From positions 479,791,392 to 479,855,391 of the forward strand of contig CM042694.1 in NCBI GenBank assembly GCA_023614405.1: 64,000 nucleotides of DNA. Direction: 5' to 3'. Positions 54,655-64,000 of this stretch are shown piece after piece (the stretch's first letter is position 1; each line of letters begins with the position of its first letter). The position numbers and the translations under genes were made by a program. The notes beneath the pieces were generated by a model. It was not told the origin of the DNA. It saw nothing but the letters and a program-made list of their open reading frames with translations, and ran no database searches. The DNA comes from Avena insularis (Eukaryota > Streptophyta > Magnoliopsida > Poales > Poaceae).

Positions 54655-57451
54655 CTCTCATTGCCCCTATCATAGGCATCTTTAGGTGATTAAGGTTAAA
54701 GTGATCAAATATGAGGATATGCATTGACAAGTTGTAAGTTGAGAATCTCATGTCCCTTGAATACGAGGGTCTCTCCTCATGCTACTCAAGTTTAGTCACC
54801 GGTAAGTTCTTGTCATTGTAAGCATATGTGTATCATAGAGAACCGCCAACGGCGTACCCCTTGCCCGATGATACGGAAGAATCCCCATATCAAAATGACA
54901 AGGCAAGCAAACAACAAACATCTCAGCAATCTTCTTATTTACCATGGGAATATGGTGCTTTTTTCTCTCTTTCCTCTTTTCATAATCTCTTTTTTCTTTT
55001 TCTCTTTTTTCTCAGTATCAAACTCTTTTTTTATAAGAAGAATGCTTCATAGATGCTTGTTATGGTTACGCTGCAGGTTTCCACCATGTCAGCATGGATT
55101 AGACCAGCGGCCTAGGCATTTTTCTAACACACATGCATAACTCCATGGACTTACAAGCTCCCCTTTCATTTCACACCGACGACATCCATAGACAAAAGAA
55201 CATGATATCAACTAGGTACAAAGTACCAGTGCAATGTTGAAAGCGTTCCCCATGACAAAGATGGTTCGCTAATTCACAACTTACAAAGCGCAAGCATATA
55301 CGCAACATAGGTGAGCACAATGGTTCAAGTTTATTAAGTGCAAGAAAGTAAAGTGTGCCATCAAGTTCGTGAGAGCTTTAATCACTAATTTTCACATAAC
55401 AAGTTTAATTTGGGAGGTAGATAAAACAAGAATTTACTTGGAATAGCAATAGTGCTAATAGGTAGGTATGGTGGACACAAATGGCAAAGGTTTTGGTTTA
55501 AAGGAGTGGATGCATGAGAAGAATTCCCTCTCAGTACAGGTTTTTGGCTAGCAAGGTTGGGTAGCAAGTATAAGAGTTGAAGGAAACAAACAAACATACA
55601 AGTGATAAAATCAAACATGCAATCTTACTTGGAAGCACAAAAGATCTTAACTAGAGAATACTAGACTTATGAGCAAATCAAGAAAGAAAGATGATGAAAT
55701 TATTTTTCTTTCGAGTACTTTTATCTTTTTCATTCAACTCTCAAAAATAGTGTTGCTACTGACCGAGCCAGGTTTGCCAAAACCAACTAAATTAACTCAA
55801 TGATCCCAAAGTGCTACGAATACTAACAACAAGATCAATCATATAACCACGAATTGAAAACTAAAATAAGCTATGCAAAAGAGTAAATGATAGAACTCCT
55901 CATTAATATTCCATAACGGCAACTCACACCAAGGGATACATATCTAACGAGAGAGGATACACTTCCATAATGCAAACCATCCTACATAATAACTTCTCTA
56001 TTCATGATATGACTCTACTAAAAAAGGTAAAAAAGATAGAAGATTGTGATGAGATACCGCGGCACTCCCCCAAGCTTGGAACAAACCAAGGGGATGCCAA
56101 ACCTGATGACAAATTACTCTTTTGGTGGTGGTGGTAATATTTTCTTAGTTGACGTGAGGAAATCTTCCAACATCTTGCGAAGCCTATTATTCTCCCATTG
56201 AAGCATGTCCACCTTCCTCCTCAAGTCTCGGTACTTATCACAGAACTCCTTAGTGACTCGTAGGGCTTCCGTTGATGCAGAGCAAGAGATTAAAGGTACC
56301 AGCCCCTGCTTGGGGTCTTGGAGATCCTCCATAGGCTCCTTTCCCTTATCCTTGGCGGACACCATTGTGCTTCTAAGCTTTCAAAGATAGTTCCTGGAAG
56401 AAATAGATCGAAACAAAAACACGATGAAAACACGATATACGAACCTCGGGGGATCCGGGGGATTATATATTACGAAGTTCAATATCAAAAGGAAGGTACT
56501 GGGAGAAAACAAGTCGGAGGCGGAGTCCGGGGTGGACTCAACACCTAGTGGCGCGGCCAGGGGTGGGCCCGTGCCACAGGGTGGTGTGAGCCACCCTGGC
56601 TCCGTTTCGGTCCCTCTTTCGCTTCGTAGCTTTCCTTATTGACTAAAAACTGCAAAAATATAGTTGGATAGTATTTTCGTGGAACTTTTCTTACCAGAAT
56701 TGTTACCTATTTGAAAGCAGACTCTGCAGGTCTTTGAATTTGGTATCTAGTAGATTCTTCCGGAGTCACCACTTGAATAATATCAATATCTTCATCTTCA
56801 TACACTCATTACTTGAGTCATAAAACCCTTCTCTTCCTTATTACACCATTATCTCCACTTCCTGGAAATTTCTTTCACACAAAACTTCACACAGTTCTTA
56901 TTACAAACATTAGTATAAATGAAGTGATAAAACCTTTTGAGTCCAACTTCAATTGAAAACCATCAAAACATAAGCTACTAAAGCAACTCCTTCCGAAAAC
57001 CAAAAATAATTCAAAAAGGAAATCGAATAAAGAAGCAAATGCAAAAGTGGCATATTCTGTCAAAACAGACCAGCAGGTAAAGATTAATTTTTTAGAAAAT
57101 CTTATGTTGCTCAAATCAAAAAGTGCAAAACTAACGAAAGTTAAATAACAACCTGGGGCAGAAGCACAAAAAATTACAGCTCAATCCTACAGACAGAGAT
57201 CTCTCACGAATATTTACGGTGAAGCACAAAAAATCTGTTTCAGGGCAGCAACTTCCCCAAATATTACTTCTCTCTCATTAGAGGTTGACCTTGACACAAA
57301 AACCAAACAAAACGGATAAGTAGAGGTTATTACCGAAGTAATAACTTCCAAGACTCAAAGAAACAAACTGAAGGCAAAAACAAATTGGGTTGTCTCCCAA
57401 AAAGCTCTTTCTTTATAGCCATTAAGATGGGCATGATGATTTTTAAAATGC
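54655..57451 (-). other. T12 non-coding internal region
   Basis: About 2.8 kb with no pol sequence. It contains a polypyrimidine tract at about 54958-55035 (polypurine on the sense strand), similar in place and sequence to T6 at 16379-16455, and one small open frame (56114-56365). A stretch at 56480-56640 is GC-rich with CCAGGGTGGC-type inverted phrases like those in LTRs. No other gene is seen. Confidence 0.55.
56114..56365 (-). CDS. Small coiled-coil ORF in T12
   Basis: This is an intact 83-residue ORF: MVSAKDKGKEPMEDLQDPKQ, then a stretch with heptad-like spacing (KYRDLRRKVDMLQWENNRLR), then a Pro-rich end PPPPKE. It lies in sense orientation in the body of T12, downstream of gag. The codon-like composition is clearly less AT-rich than the surroundings. 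The charged middle part should form a short coiled coil. No family is recognised. It could be a small accessory protein of this element group or a piece of captured coding sequence. The start Met has no competitor. Confidence 0.4.
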   Translation of the reverse strand: MVSAKDKGKEPMEDLQDPKQGLVPLISCSASTEALRVTKEFCDKYRDLRRKVDMLQWENNRLRKMLEDFLTSTKKILPPPPKE

Positions 57452-58903
57452 TCACTCAAGAATATGGATTGAAGTGAAACAGAGCATTAAGAAGCAAAAA
57501 TACACACGTTTAATTCTAACCCACTTCCTATGAAAGGGAATTTTGTAAACAAACAAGTTGTTGAAACCAGAGGCTACTTGCATAAGAAGGCAAAAGAAGT
57601 GCAACATAAAAACTTTCAGCATAAAACGGGGAAACTTGATATTATTGAGATGCATAAGAACACTTTTCCCTCTTTCATAGTAACTTGCAGTATCATGCAT
57701 AAACTTAACAATATAACTATCACAAGGACCATCATAGCAATGATCACTTATTCTAACAGAAAACACGGGAATACTAGCTCTCATAACACTACTATGTGAA
57801 ACAATATTAGAGGTATCCTTACAAACGATAGTGTGTCCCTCTTTTTCATATTTAGTAACAAAGTCTTTCACATTTGCTATTATAGGTTCATCAACTTTAT
57901 GTGTACTTTCATTAACCATACTAGCTATCATAGAATGTTCCTTTATCTTAACTGGGAAAGGCATTTTCTCAATATAAGGTTCAGGTAAAACATGATTAGC
58001 AGTATAAACTTCAGTATTTCTTGCAGGAACACTCTTAGCAACATCTTTATAAGGTTCATGATACTTATTCCACTTCTTTTTAGGCACTTCAATATAGGAA
58101 GCAAAAGCCTTAAAATAAGAAGCAATAACTTGAGAGTCTAGACCATAAGCATTTTTAATATTTTGAAAGTCATCAGTTCCCATAAAAGATTCAATGCATT
58201 CATAATCATAATTTATACCTGACTTTCTACCTTTGTCATTCTCCCAAGCTTCAGCATTGTCTTGAATACGGTCCAGAAGATCCCATTTAGCTTCTTCTTC
58301 CATGCGAGTGAATGATCCAGCACAAGAAGCATCCAATAAATCCTTATCATGTAGAGGAAGCCTTGCATAAAAGTTGTTGATAATAATATTGTTGGGGAGC
58401 TCATGAATGGGACATTTGAGCATTAGTAACTTCAATCTCCCCAAGCTTGAGCTGTACTCTCTCCATCAAGAGGCCAAAAATTGTATATTTGATTCTGATC
58501 TTTATGAATCTCACTAGGAGGATAAAACTTTGAATAAAAGAGAGGTACTATTTCCTCCCATTCCAGAGCTTGACCATTTTTCAGCAGCTTATACCATTCC
58601 TCAGCTCCTCCTTTCAGTGATAATGAGAATAACTTCTTCTTAACTTGATCTGTAGTGATACCTGCACACTTGAACAACCCGCATAATTCGTGTATAAAGA
58701 GCAAATGATCACCGGGATGGATGCCCATCCCCAACATAGTAGTTATCCATAACACGATCAATAATTCTTGTAGGTATTTTAAAAACATCATTCTCAGCAG
58801 GTGGTGGCTTATTTACTACCTTAGTAGTGGTAGTAGCATTACCAAATAAGAAACTCAGCGAATTATCCATAATGAAAATAAAGCAACTAACAGAAGTAAA
58901 CAA
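57452..58903 (-). pseudogene. gag: T12 Gag (Athila type), two frameshifts
   Basis: The protein starts at MDNSLSFLFGNATTTT (within ORF 58709-58903). It goes on in 58432-58791 with the gag core DHLLFIHELCGLFKCAGITT, LFSLSLKGGAEEWYKLLKNG and VPLFYSKFYPPSEI, and in 57452-58444 with LKLLMLKCPIHELPNNIIIN, FYARLPLHDKDLLDASCAGS and a long tail. Frames change at about 58720 and 58440. The tail ends in CDSYIVKFMHDTASYYERG, RFMLKVFMLHFF and FHRKWVRIKR, the module shared with T6. No zinc knuckle is seen. The length is about 500 residues. Gag would allow particle formation, while enzymes must come from elsewhere. Confidence 0.8.
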
Positions 58904-58942
58904 TACTCATAGTAGAAGTTTCCTTTACCAGTTCCACTCTCC

Positions 58943-58966
58943 AATAGCGCAACAAGAATAGCGCTA
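58943..58966 (-). other. T12 primer-site region, degenerate
   Basis: Close to the 5' LTR the minus strand reads TAGCGCTATT and, 14 bases on, GCGCTATT again. The tRNA-Asp-type site expected here is TGGCGCCGTTGCCGGGGA. The match stops after about ten bases, so the site looks damaged, perhaps by a 14-bp duplication. Confidence 0.5.
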
Positions 58967-58977
58967 GAAAATAGTCT

Positions 58978-60493
58978 TGATGACCCACAAGTATAGGGGG
59001 TGTATCACAGTATTTTCGATAAGTAAGAGTGTCAAACCCAACGAGGAGCAGAAGGTGCTGGCTAGTGGTATGGATCAGGAATTCTCTGCAAATACTTAGC
59101 AAACGGATTTTTAGGGGTTTTTGATAAAGCAAGTAAACAAAGTACGAGTAAATAAAAGACAACAACAATAAATGAAGCAAGTGGCCCAATCCTTTATGTA
59201 GTAAAGGACAAGCCGGTTGTATTACTTAAGATGACCAAACGTTCTCGAGGACACATGGGAAGACTATCAAGTGCTTTCACTTCATATAGTTGATTAATCT
59301 TATTTAGCTTGCTAAGTGTTGTGTGGGTGAACCTGTGCTAATGTACCGACCTTCCTAGGACTAATACATACTTGTGATTATACCCCTTGCAAACATCCGT
59401 AAGTACAAGAAAGTAATTAAGGTAGAAACCTAACCACAACTTTAAACTCTAAGACCCTTACGTCCCTTGTGCAATGGTTTCCTAACGGGGGTTCAGGTTT
59501 CTTTCACTCCGGCAACCCCTACGATTAGTAGCCAAATACACAATGCATTCCCCTAGGCCCATATAGGTGAAGTGTCATGTAGTCTACGTTCACATGACAC
59601 CACTAGAAGAAGTACACCACAACTTAAATATCAAACTATTGAATCTTTCTCAACACAACTCCACTACTAACAACATGACTTCTCCCATGTCCTCGAGAAC
59701 AAAACGAACTACTCACAAGACATCATATGGATCATGATTAGAGATGGAATAATGATGTATAACAATCTGAACATAAACAATAATTCAATGGTTCACTCAA
59801 TAGCATCAACAAAAAAGAGTAATCAACACCAAGAAAGTTTCCCCTATGAACTATGCAAGATTCAACACAATTGTTACAGCAATATGGAGATAGTGATGAG
59901 GGTGCTGATGGTGATGATGGTGGTGGTGATGATGATGATGATCCCTATGAAGTCCAGCTTGATGGTGGTGTTGATGGCGATGATCTCCCCTCTCCGGGAA
60001 GGAATTCCCCCGGTAGAAATCTGTCTGCCGGAGAGATCTTTCTCTCTCGGTGTTTTCCACCCCGTAGAGGCGGTGGAATCTTTCTGTGGTCGATCCCCAA
60101 GTCTTAGGGTTTCGGGAGGATAATATACGCCAGAGGGGAGTGCCAGGGGTATACCAGGGTGGCTACACCACCTGGTGGCACAGCCTAGGCTGGCCCACGC
60201 CAGGGGGTGGTGTGGGCCCCCTGTGGCCCATCTCCAGCCCCCCTTCTGGCTTCCTTCGTCTTCTAGAAAAATAGGATTTTCCATGTATTTTCCCGGATTT
60301 TCTGATCTTCGCGAAGTTTGCCTCCAAACAGCACCTTTTCCATCAGAATCCTGACTATAGCGGTCCATGCTCCAAAAGTCATCAACCATGCGAAAACAGA
60401 TGAAATAACATAAGTATCACCCCTAAATACGAAATATATCAATGAATAACAGTGAATTATGACATAGAATAGTGATGCAAAATGGACGTATCA
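58978..60493 (-). repeat. T12 5' LTR (right copy, 1516 bp)
   Basis: It starts TGATGACCCACAAG and ends TGGACGTATCA on the plus strand. It is the same length as the left LTR, with scattered substitutions only. Confidence 0.9.
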
Positions 60494-60549
60494 ATAGTAA
60501 ATTGGAATAGATGATCCATCATCGAGAGTAATAGATGTAAAAGGCGTCG

Positions 60550-60660
60550 GTGTGCAAGAAGATAGCAAATTACTTGATGCAGACATATGACTAGAAGCAC
60601 CAGAATCGAAAATCCAATCCATACCTAAGTTTCCTTGTGTAGCAAAGTTGTTCATGGCTT
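60550..60660 (-). pseudogene. T11 aspartic protease
   Basis: The minus strand reads LGMDWIFDSGASSHMSASS, the copia protease active site with the DSGA motif, followed by a LDDGSSIPI-type stretch up to the T12 insertion at 60494. The rest of the protease lies beyond T12 at 52590 and is hard to define. Confidence 0.75.
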
Positions 60661-62011
60661 GTAGAAAAGCAGCTTGGTCCTAGTTCGGAGTCGAAGTAGA
60701 GGCCAGTGTCGACATGGGAGCTGGCGGGTGTGGAGGCGTCGGCAGTAGGGCCGACATCGGCGTATAGATAGAGCCACCATCATTATACTGTGACATATCG
60801 TACTATGGCATGTAGGGTGAGGTTGTAGCGCCATATGAAGCATAAGGAGCACCGTTGTAGATTGTATCGTGTAGGCGGGGGCGGCGTGGTACGCGGCAGT
60901 CGGCTGTCGCGGCTTGACGACGGGAGCGCCGGTGTGAGGGCGAGCACCGGGCTGCCAGCCACCAGTGTTGGCAAGCAGGGCACCATAGGGCGTCAGGGCA
61001 GACCAGGGCATAGGCCACGCCTGGACTAGCCCGGTCCATGGATTAGGAGAAGGACACCAGCCGGGGGCAGCGGTGATGCGGTCGGTGGTGTAGACAGTGG
61101 AGCCGGAGCTGAGGCCGGAGGAGGAGTAGGCATCGTACAAAATTGCGGTGGTTTAGGGTTTCGAGCCCTGTAGTTGGGACTTGGACGCCAGCCTGATAGT
61201 TGAGGGGGAGCCATTGGAAAAGGTGGCGGTGGCGGCGGTGGTGCAGGAGGTCAAGGAGTACCAGTGAAGACCTGAGGACGGGAGTCCTTGTTGGTTTGGG
61301 CACGATCGGCCCATTGCAGCATCGAGCGAACCTCGGCGAAGGAGGGGCACAGACGCATCATAGGGATGAAGGAGGCATGTTTCTCGAACCGCTCGCTGAG
61401 GCCAACGAGGAGGACGTTGATGAGCTGTCGATCGTCGATCAGATCACCGAGTTCGCAGAGTTCATCAGCGAGGTGTTGGCAGTAGACGTCGACGGGTGCA
61501 TCACCTTGCACCGTGTTCCGAAGCTCGGTGTTGAGATTGTTGGCACGAGCGTCGATGTTGTCCTGGAAGAGCTGACAAAGGGCTGCCCATAGATCAGCGG
61601 TGGAGGCACCATCACGGTGTACGAGATTGAAGATTTCTGTGGAGACTCACATGTAGATCCATTGAATAATGGCGAGATCATCCTTGACCCATTGCGAATC
61701 GTGAGGTTGAGGGCGAGCGTCGTCGGCGACGTGAGAGCGAAGGTTGCATCGCCCAAGGTGGACGTCGAAGAGGTGACGCTAATGGTAGTAGTTGTGAGCA
61801 GTAAGGTCTAGGGTTACGGGTATGTAGGGGCTAATATCGGATATGGTGTCGGTGAAGGAGATTGAAGGGGCTATTGGTGGAGGTAGAGCTAAGGTAGAGG
61901 TAGAGGTGGAGGGGGTCGTGGCCGCGACGACCTTGGCGGCGACGATGGCGGCGCGCCGCTCAAAGTAGCCGGGCGGCGGCACTAGCGGTGCGGTCGGCGG
62001 GTGAGCCATAC
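60661..62011 (-). pseudogene. gag: T11 Gag
   Basis: The start ATG at 62009-62011 opens a Pro/Ala-rich N-terminus (MAHPPTAPLVPPPGYFERRA) that reaches LTAHNYYH and a stop at 61779. The copia gag core follows with frame changes; the clearest part is 61251-61511 (DAPVDVYCQHLADELCELGD, LLVGLSERFEKHASFIPMMR, FAEVRSMLQWAD). A Pro/Gly-rich region (60652-61140: NPWTGLVQAWPMPW) leads to the protease. The zinc knuckle is not recognisable. The gene lies directly behind the primer site, as expected. Confidence 0.75.
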
Positions 62012-62024
62012 CCTAGGATCGGAA

Positions 62025-62035
62025 GTCTGATACCA
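62025..62035 (-). other. T11 primer binding site
   Basis: The minus strand reads TGGTATCAGAC directly at the LTR end, the tRNA-iMet-type site of copia elements. Confidence 0.8.
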
Positions 62036-62174
62036 TGTAGAATTGTATAGAATAATAATTGATAACAATATTGTGGAAATTACAATAGGTATATATGAGG
62101 GTCTAGATGCACCGGCCTAGCCCTATAACAAACCGACTAGGACTCTTAAACCTAACAAGAGTTGTATTCTAACA
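62036..62174 (-). repeat. T11 5' LTR (139 bp)
   Basis: On the plus strand it begins TGTAGAATTGTATAG and ends GTTGTATTCTAACA (minus: TGTTAGAATACAAC...ATTCTACA). The length suits the short LTRs of Ale/Retrofit elements. The left limit is fixed by the primer site; the right limit rests on the TG/CA rule. Confidence 0.7.
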
Positions 62175-64000
62175 ACTAGAAGCATACGATCATGTCCCTG
62201 TAGTGCATATGCGCAATGTACTGCTGCTGGTTGTTAATGTATGCATGACTGTCTAGGTTGATCATAGTAGTTGCAGTCGATTATACATGCTTTGCTAGGG
62301 ATTTATTGGTAGATTGAATCAACGTGTTGACCATATAGTTTTTTTAATGTTATAAAAATAGTTGGTACTGTTAGAAGAGAGTTTCTATGTTTTTCTTGAA
62401 CTTTATTTATTATTGCTAATCATGCTTATAAGTATGGTAAGTATAATAATTATATTGTTGTTGCATGGTTGCTCTTATGCTTGATTTATGATTAGACTTG
62501 TTTGATTTCGTTGCAGTAGATTTGTTGGATGTAAGTAAGTACCATGTTGTTGTACGTATAATCCTAGTGTAGTTCATGTGTTTTATCATTTCATGTGTAT
62601 GGTTACATTAGCTTTTGCATGCTTTTATCTTCACGTGTATGTTTATGTGTATGACTAGTCGGTATATAAATTGGTTGTGCATTACATATCGAGGCTTGCC
62701 AAACCATCCTAGCAACCTAGTAGTAGCGTTAGACTTCGAATACTACTGGTAGTTTACAAAAGTATCTTTAAACATGTAGCGATTCCACTCAATTTCAGAG
62801 AAGGGAGAATTCTATGCATCTGCATGTTTATATAGAGTTGTTTCTATAGCTTTGTATGCTTAGTGTACTATCAGCATTCGGTTAAGAATTCCTAATGGTC
62901 TAGTTAGATCATAGTGTTGTTCTTTTCTTATAATTTTCTATAAAATATCATGTTTAGACATAGACTTAATTGTTAGATTTAATTAATGTGTCCTACATTC
63001 CATTGGTATTGGTTTAGTAACTTGTGTACTGTTGGTAGAGTCTCTCATGTTTTTACATTTCACTTAGTATTTCCATGCTTATCATGCTTGCATGTTAGGA
63101 TAAAGAGTAGTATTCATTTTGTTGCATGATTAGGACTTTCTACAAATATTCAATAGTTTTTGTAGATGATCCTAGTACTGTTTAGTATTTTCCTATAATT
63201 ATTTTGGATATGTTGGTTTTCCCTAAATAGTATTTGAGTTATTGTTATGAGAACAGTATCTTATATATACTACCTATTGATTTATTGCTTAGAAAGTTAT
63301 TCTTTGTATTATTTGTTGTTCAGCGGCACGTTAGTAATGCTTTGTTACCTCTGTTTATATTTTCTAGTATGATTGATTTTCATATTAGTTCTCTATATGG
63401 TTTACTATTGGTGATTTGTTGTCGGCTATGCATGTGTAGCCTATTAATGTTCTATGATCCACTTCATGCTAAGTATTGCATACAATATATTCCTACTGTT
63501 ATTTTCATACCATGAGTTGTTCTTGTTGTTTGTTTGTCTAATGTGAGCATAGGATAACTATTTTATTACATTGTTATCACATGAGTATAATTCTACAATA
63601 GTCTGTGGAATGTTTGTGCATGGCATACTAAGACTAAACCACCTATAGTGGTTATATAAAAACATATATTTTCCTAATATGTTATTATTAGTTTAGAATG
63701 GTAGAACAACCAATATACCTCGATCCTTCTAAACCTAGCAAGTCTATCCATATATCTTATCACAACATTTTGTTGAGATAATCTATCCTAGCATCCTAGA
63801 ATCCTAGCTATCCATTCGATTGATTCATATTTGAGTTACTACAAGTCACTTTCTCGATCCTTACCAAATTTTCCTATGTCGTATTCTACACCAACTCATA
63901 CATTCATTCTGATTTGTATTTTATTTGGTATTTGTTGCCTTGGTATTTACTTGGTTGTCATTTGCTAGTGTTATAACGAGTAGGGAGTGACGAATTTGGG
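62175..64000. other. AT-rich unassigned DNA
   Basis: About 1.8 kb with T-rich, irregular sequence and no ORF above about 90 codons. No LTR end, primer site, TIR or protein motif is recognised. Poly-T and TTGCATG phrases are frequent. It may be intergenic DNA or an old non-coding repeat body next to the T11 insertion point. A frame at 63234-63515 (93 residues, hydrophobic) is probably chance. Confidence 0.4.

Larger units (their letters stand above)
52601..60493 (-). mobile_element. T12: Athila-type gypsy element with gag but no pol
   Basis: Two LTRs of 1516 bp each (52601-54116 and 58978-60493) enclose 4861 bp. The flanks are ACAGT/ATAGT. On the minus strand a gag of about 500 residues lies next to the 5' LTR; no protease, RT or integrase is found. 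The body between gag and the 3' LTR is mainly non-coding and partly similar to T6. Gag phrases match the Athila lineage. LTR ends resemble the Sabrina-like group in Triticeae (name not verified). In the first 225 LTR bases I count about 13 differences between the copies, fewer further on, so the insertion is not very recent. Confidence 0.85.
49749..62174 (-). mobile_element. T11: Ale/Retrofit-type Ty1/copia element, 3' end lost, split by T12
   Basis: It consists of 49749-52600 and 60494-62174. On the minus strand it reads a short 5' LTR (62036-62174, 139 bp), primer site, gag, protease, the T12 insertion, integrase, RT and part of RNase H, ending at about 49748 against T10 gag. There is no 3' LTR. 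Motifs such as LTRPEISFSVQQACLYMHDP fit the Ale/Retrofit lineage. It keeps most catalytic motifs but has several stops. The bases after the LTR, ACTAG at 62175-62179, would be a target copy, but the partner is missing. Confidence 0.85.

Noticed and set aside
63234..63515. 93-codon hydrophobic ORF near the right edge
   Set aside because: It is a chance frame in T-rich DNA with no domain and no conserved context.

Overview
The window is a stretch of nuclear DNA from a large plant genome, almost certainly a pooid grass of the wheat, barley, oat or ryegrass kind. The evidence is the repeat content: copia LTRs of the BARE1/Angela/WIS type (start TGAAGGGAATATGCC, tRNA-iMet primer site), Athila-lineage gypsy elements of the kind common in Triticeae, and Tat-lineage gypsy elements with tRNA-type TGGCGCC primer sites. 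Family names come from memory of LTR ends and are not verified. I see no ordinary host protein gene, rRNA, tRNA gene, CRISPR array or bacterial feature.

Layout, using working names T1-T12. T1 (1-215, +) is the end of an LTR that runs off the left edge. T2 (216-6178, -) is a Tat gypsy element with a large internal pol deletion. It sits inside T3 (6179-7611 and 24091-28220, -), another Tat element. T3 is also split by T4 (7612-24090, +), a decayed BARE/Angela-like copia element. T4 carries a solo LTR T5 (8873-10498) in its own 5' LTR and a complete Athila-type element T6 (14087-20671, -) in its body. T3 itself lies in the gag of T7 (28221-28907 and 30564-33861, +), a third Tat-type element, which is interrupted again by the copia solo LTR T8 (28908-30563). 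T9 (33862-37290, -) is a truncated relative of T4 in the opposite orientation. Target-site duplications support T4 (one mismatch), T5, T6 and T8 directly.

After about 0.85 kb of unassigned DNA (37291-38135) comes T10 (38136 to about 49748, -). T10 is the best preserved Tat element: 3' LTR, nearly continuous gag-pol, and between pol and the 3' LTR a 3.5-kb, six-exon gene on the opposite strand (39101-42617) with its own TATA box. T10 is cut at about 49748 and joined to T11 (about 49749-52600 and 60494-62174, -), an Ale/Retrofit-type copia element that lacks its 3' end. T11 is split by T12 (52601-60493, -), an Athila-type element with two 1516-bp LTRs, a gag and no pol. From 62175 to 64000 the DNA is AT-rich and unassigned.

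The retroelement genes would have worked as usual (gag coat; protease, reverse transcriptase, RNase H and integrase for copying and insertion), but every element shows stops, frameshifts or truncation. T6 and T12 have no pol and would have needed enzymes from other elements. The parts most worth a second look are the antisense spliced gene of T10, with the hairpin minisatellite in its third intron and the repeated AGTCCCCGAG motifs around it; the mismatched LTR termini of T4; and the paired hairpins and internal polypurine tracts of the pol-less Athila elements.
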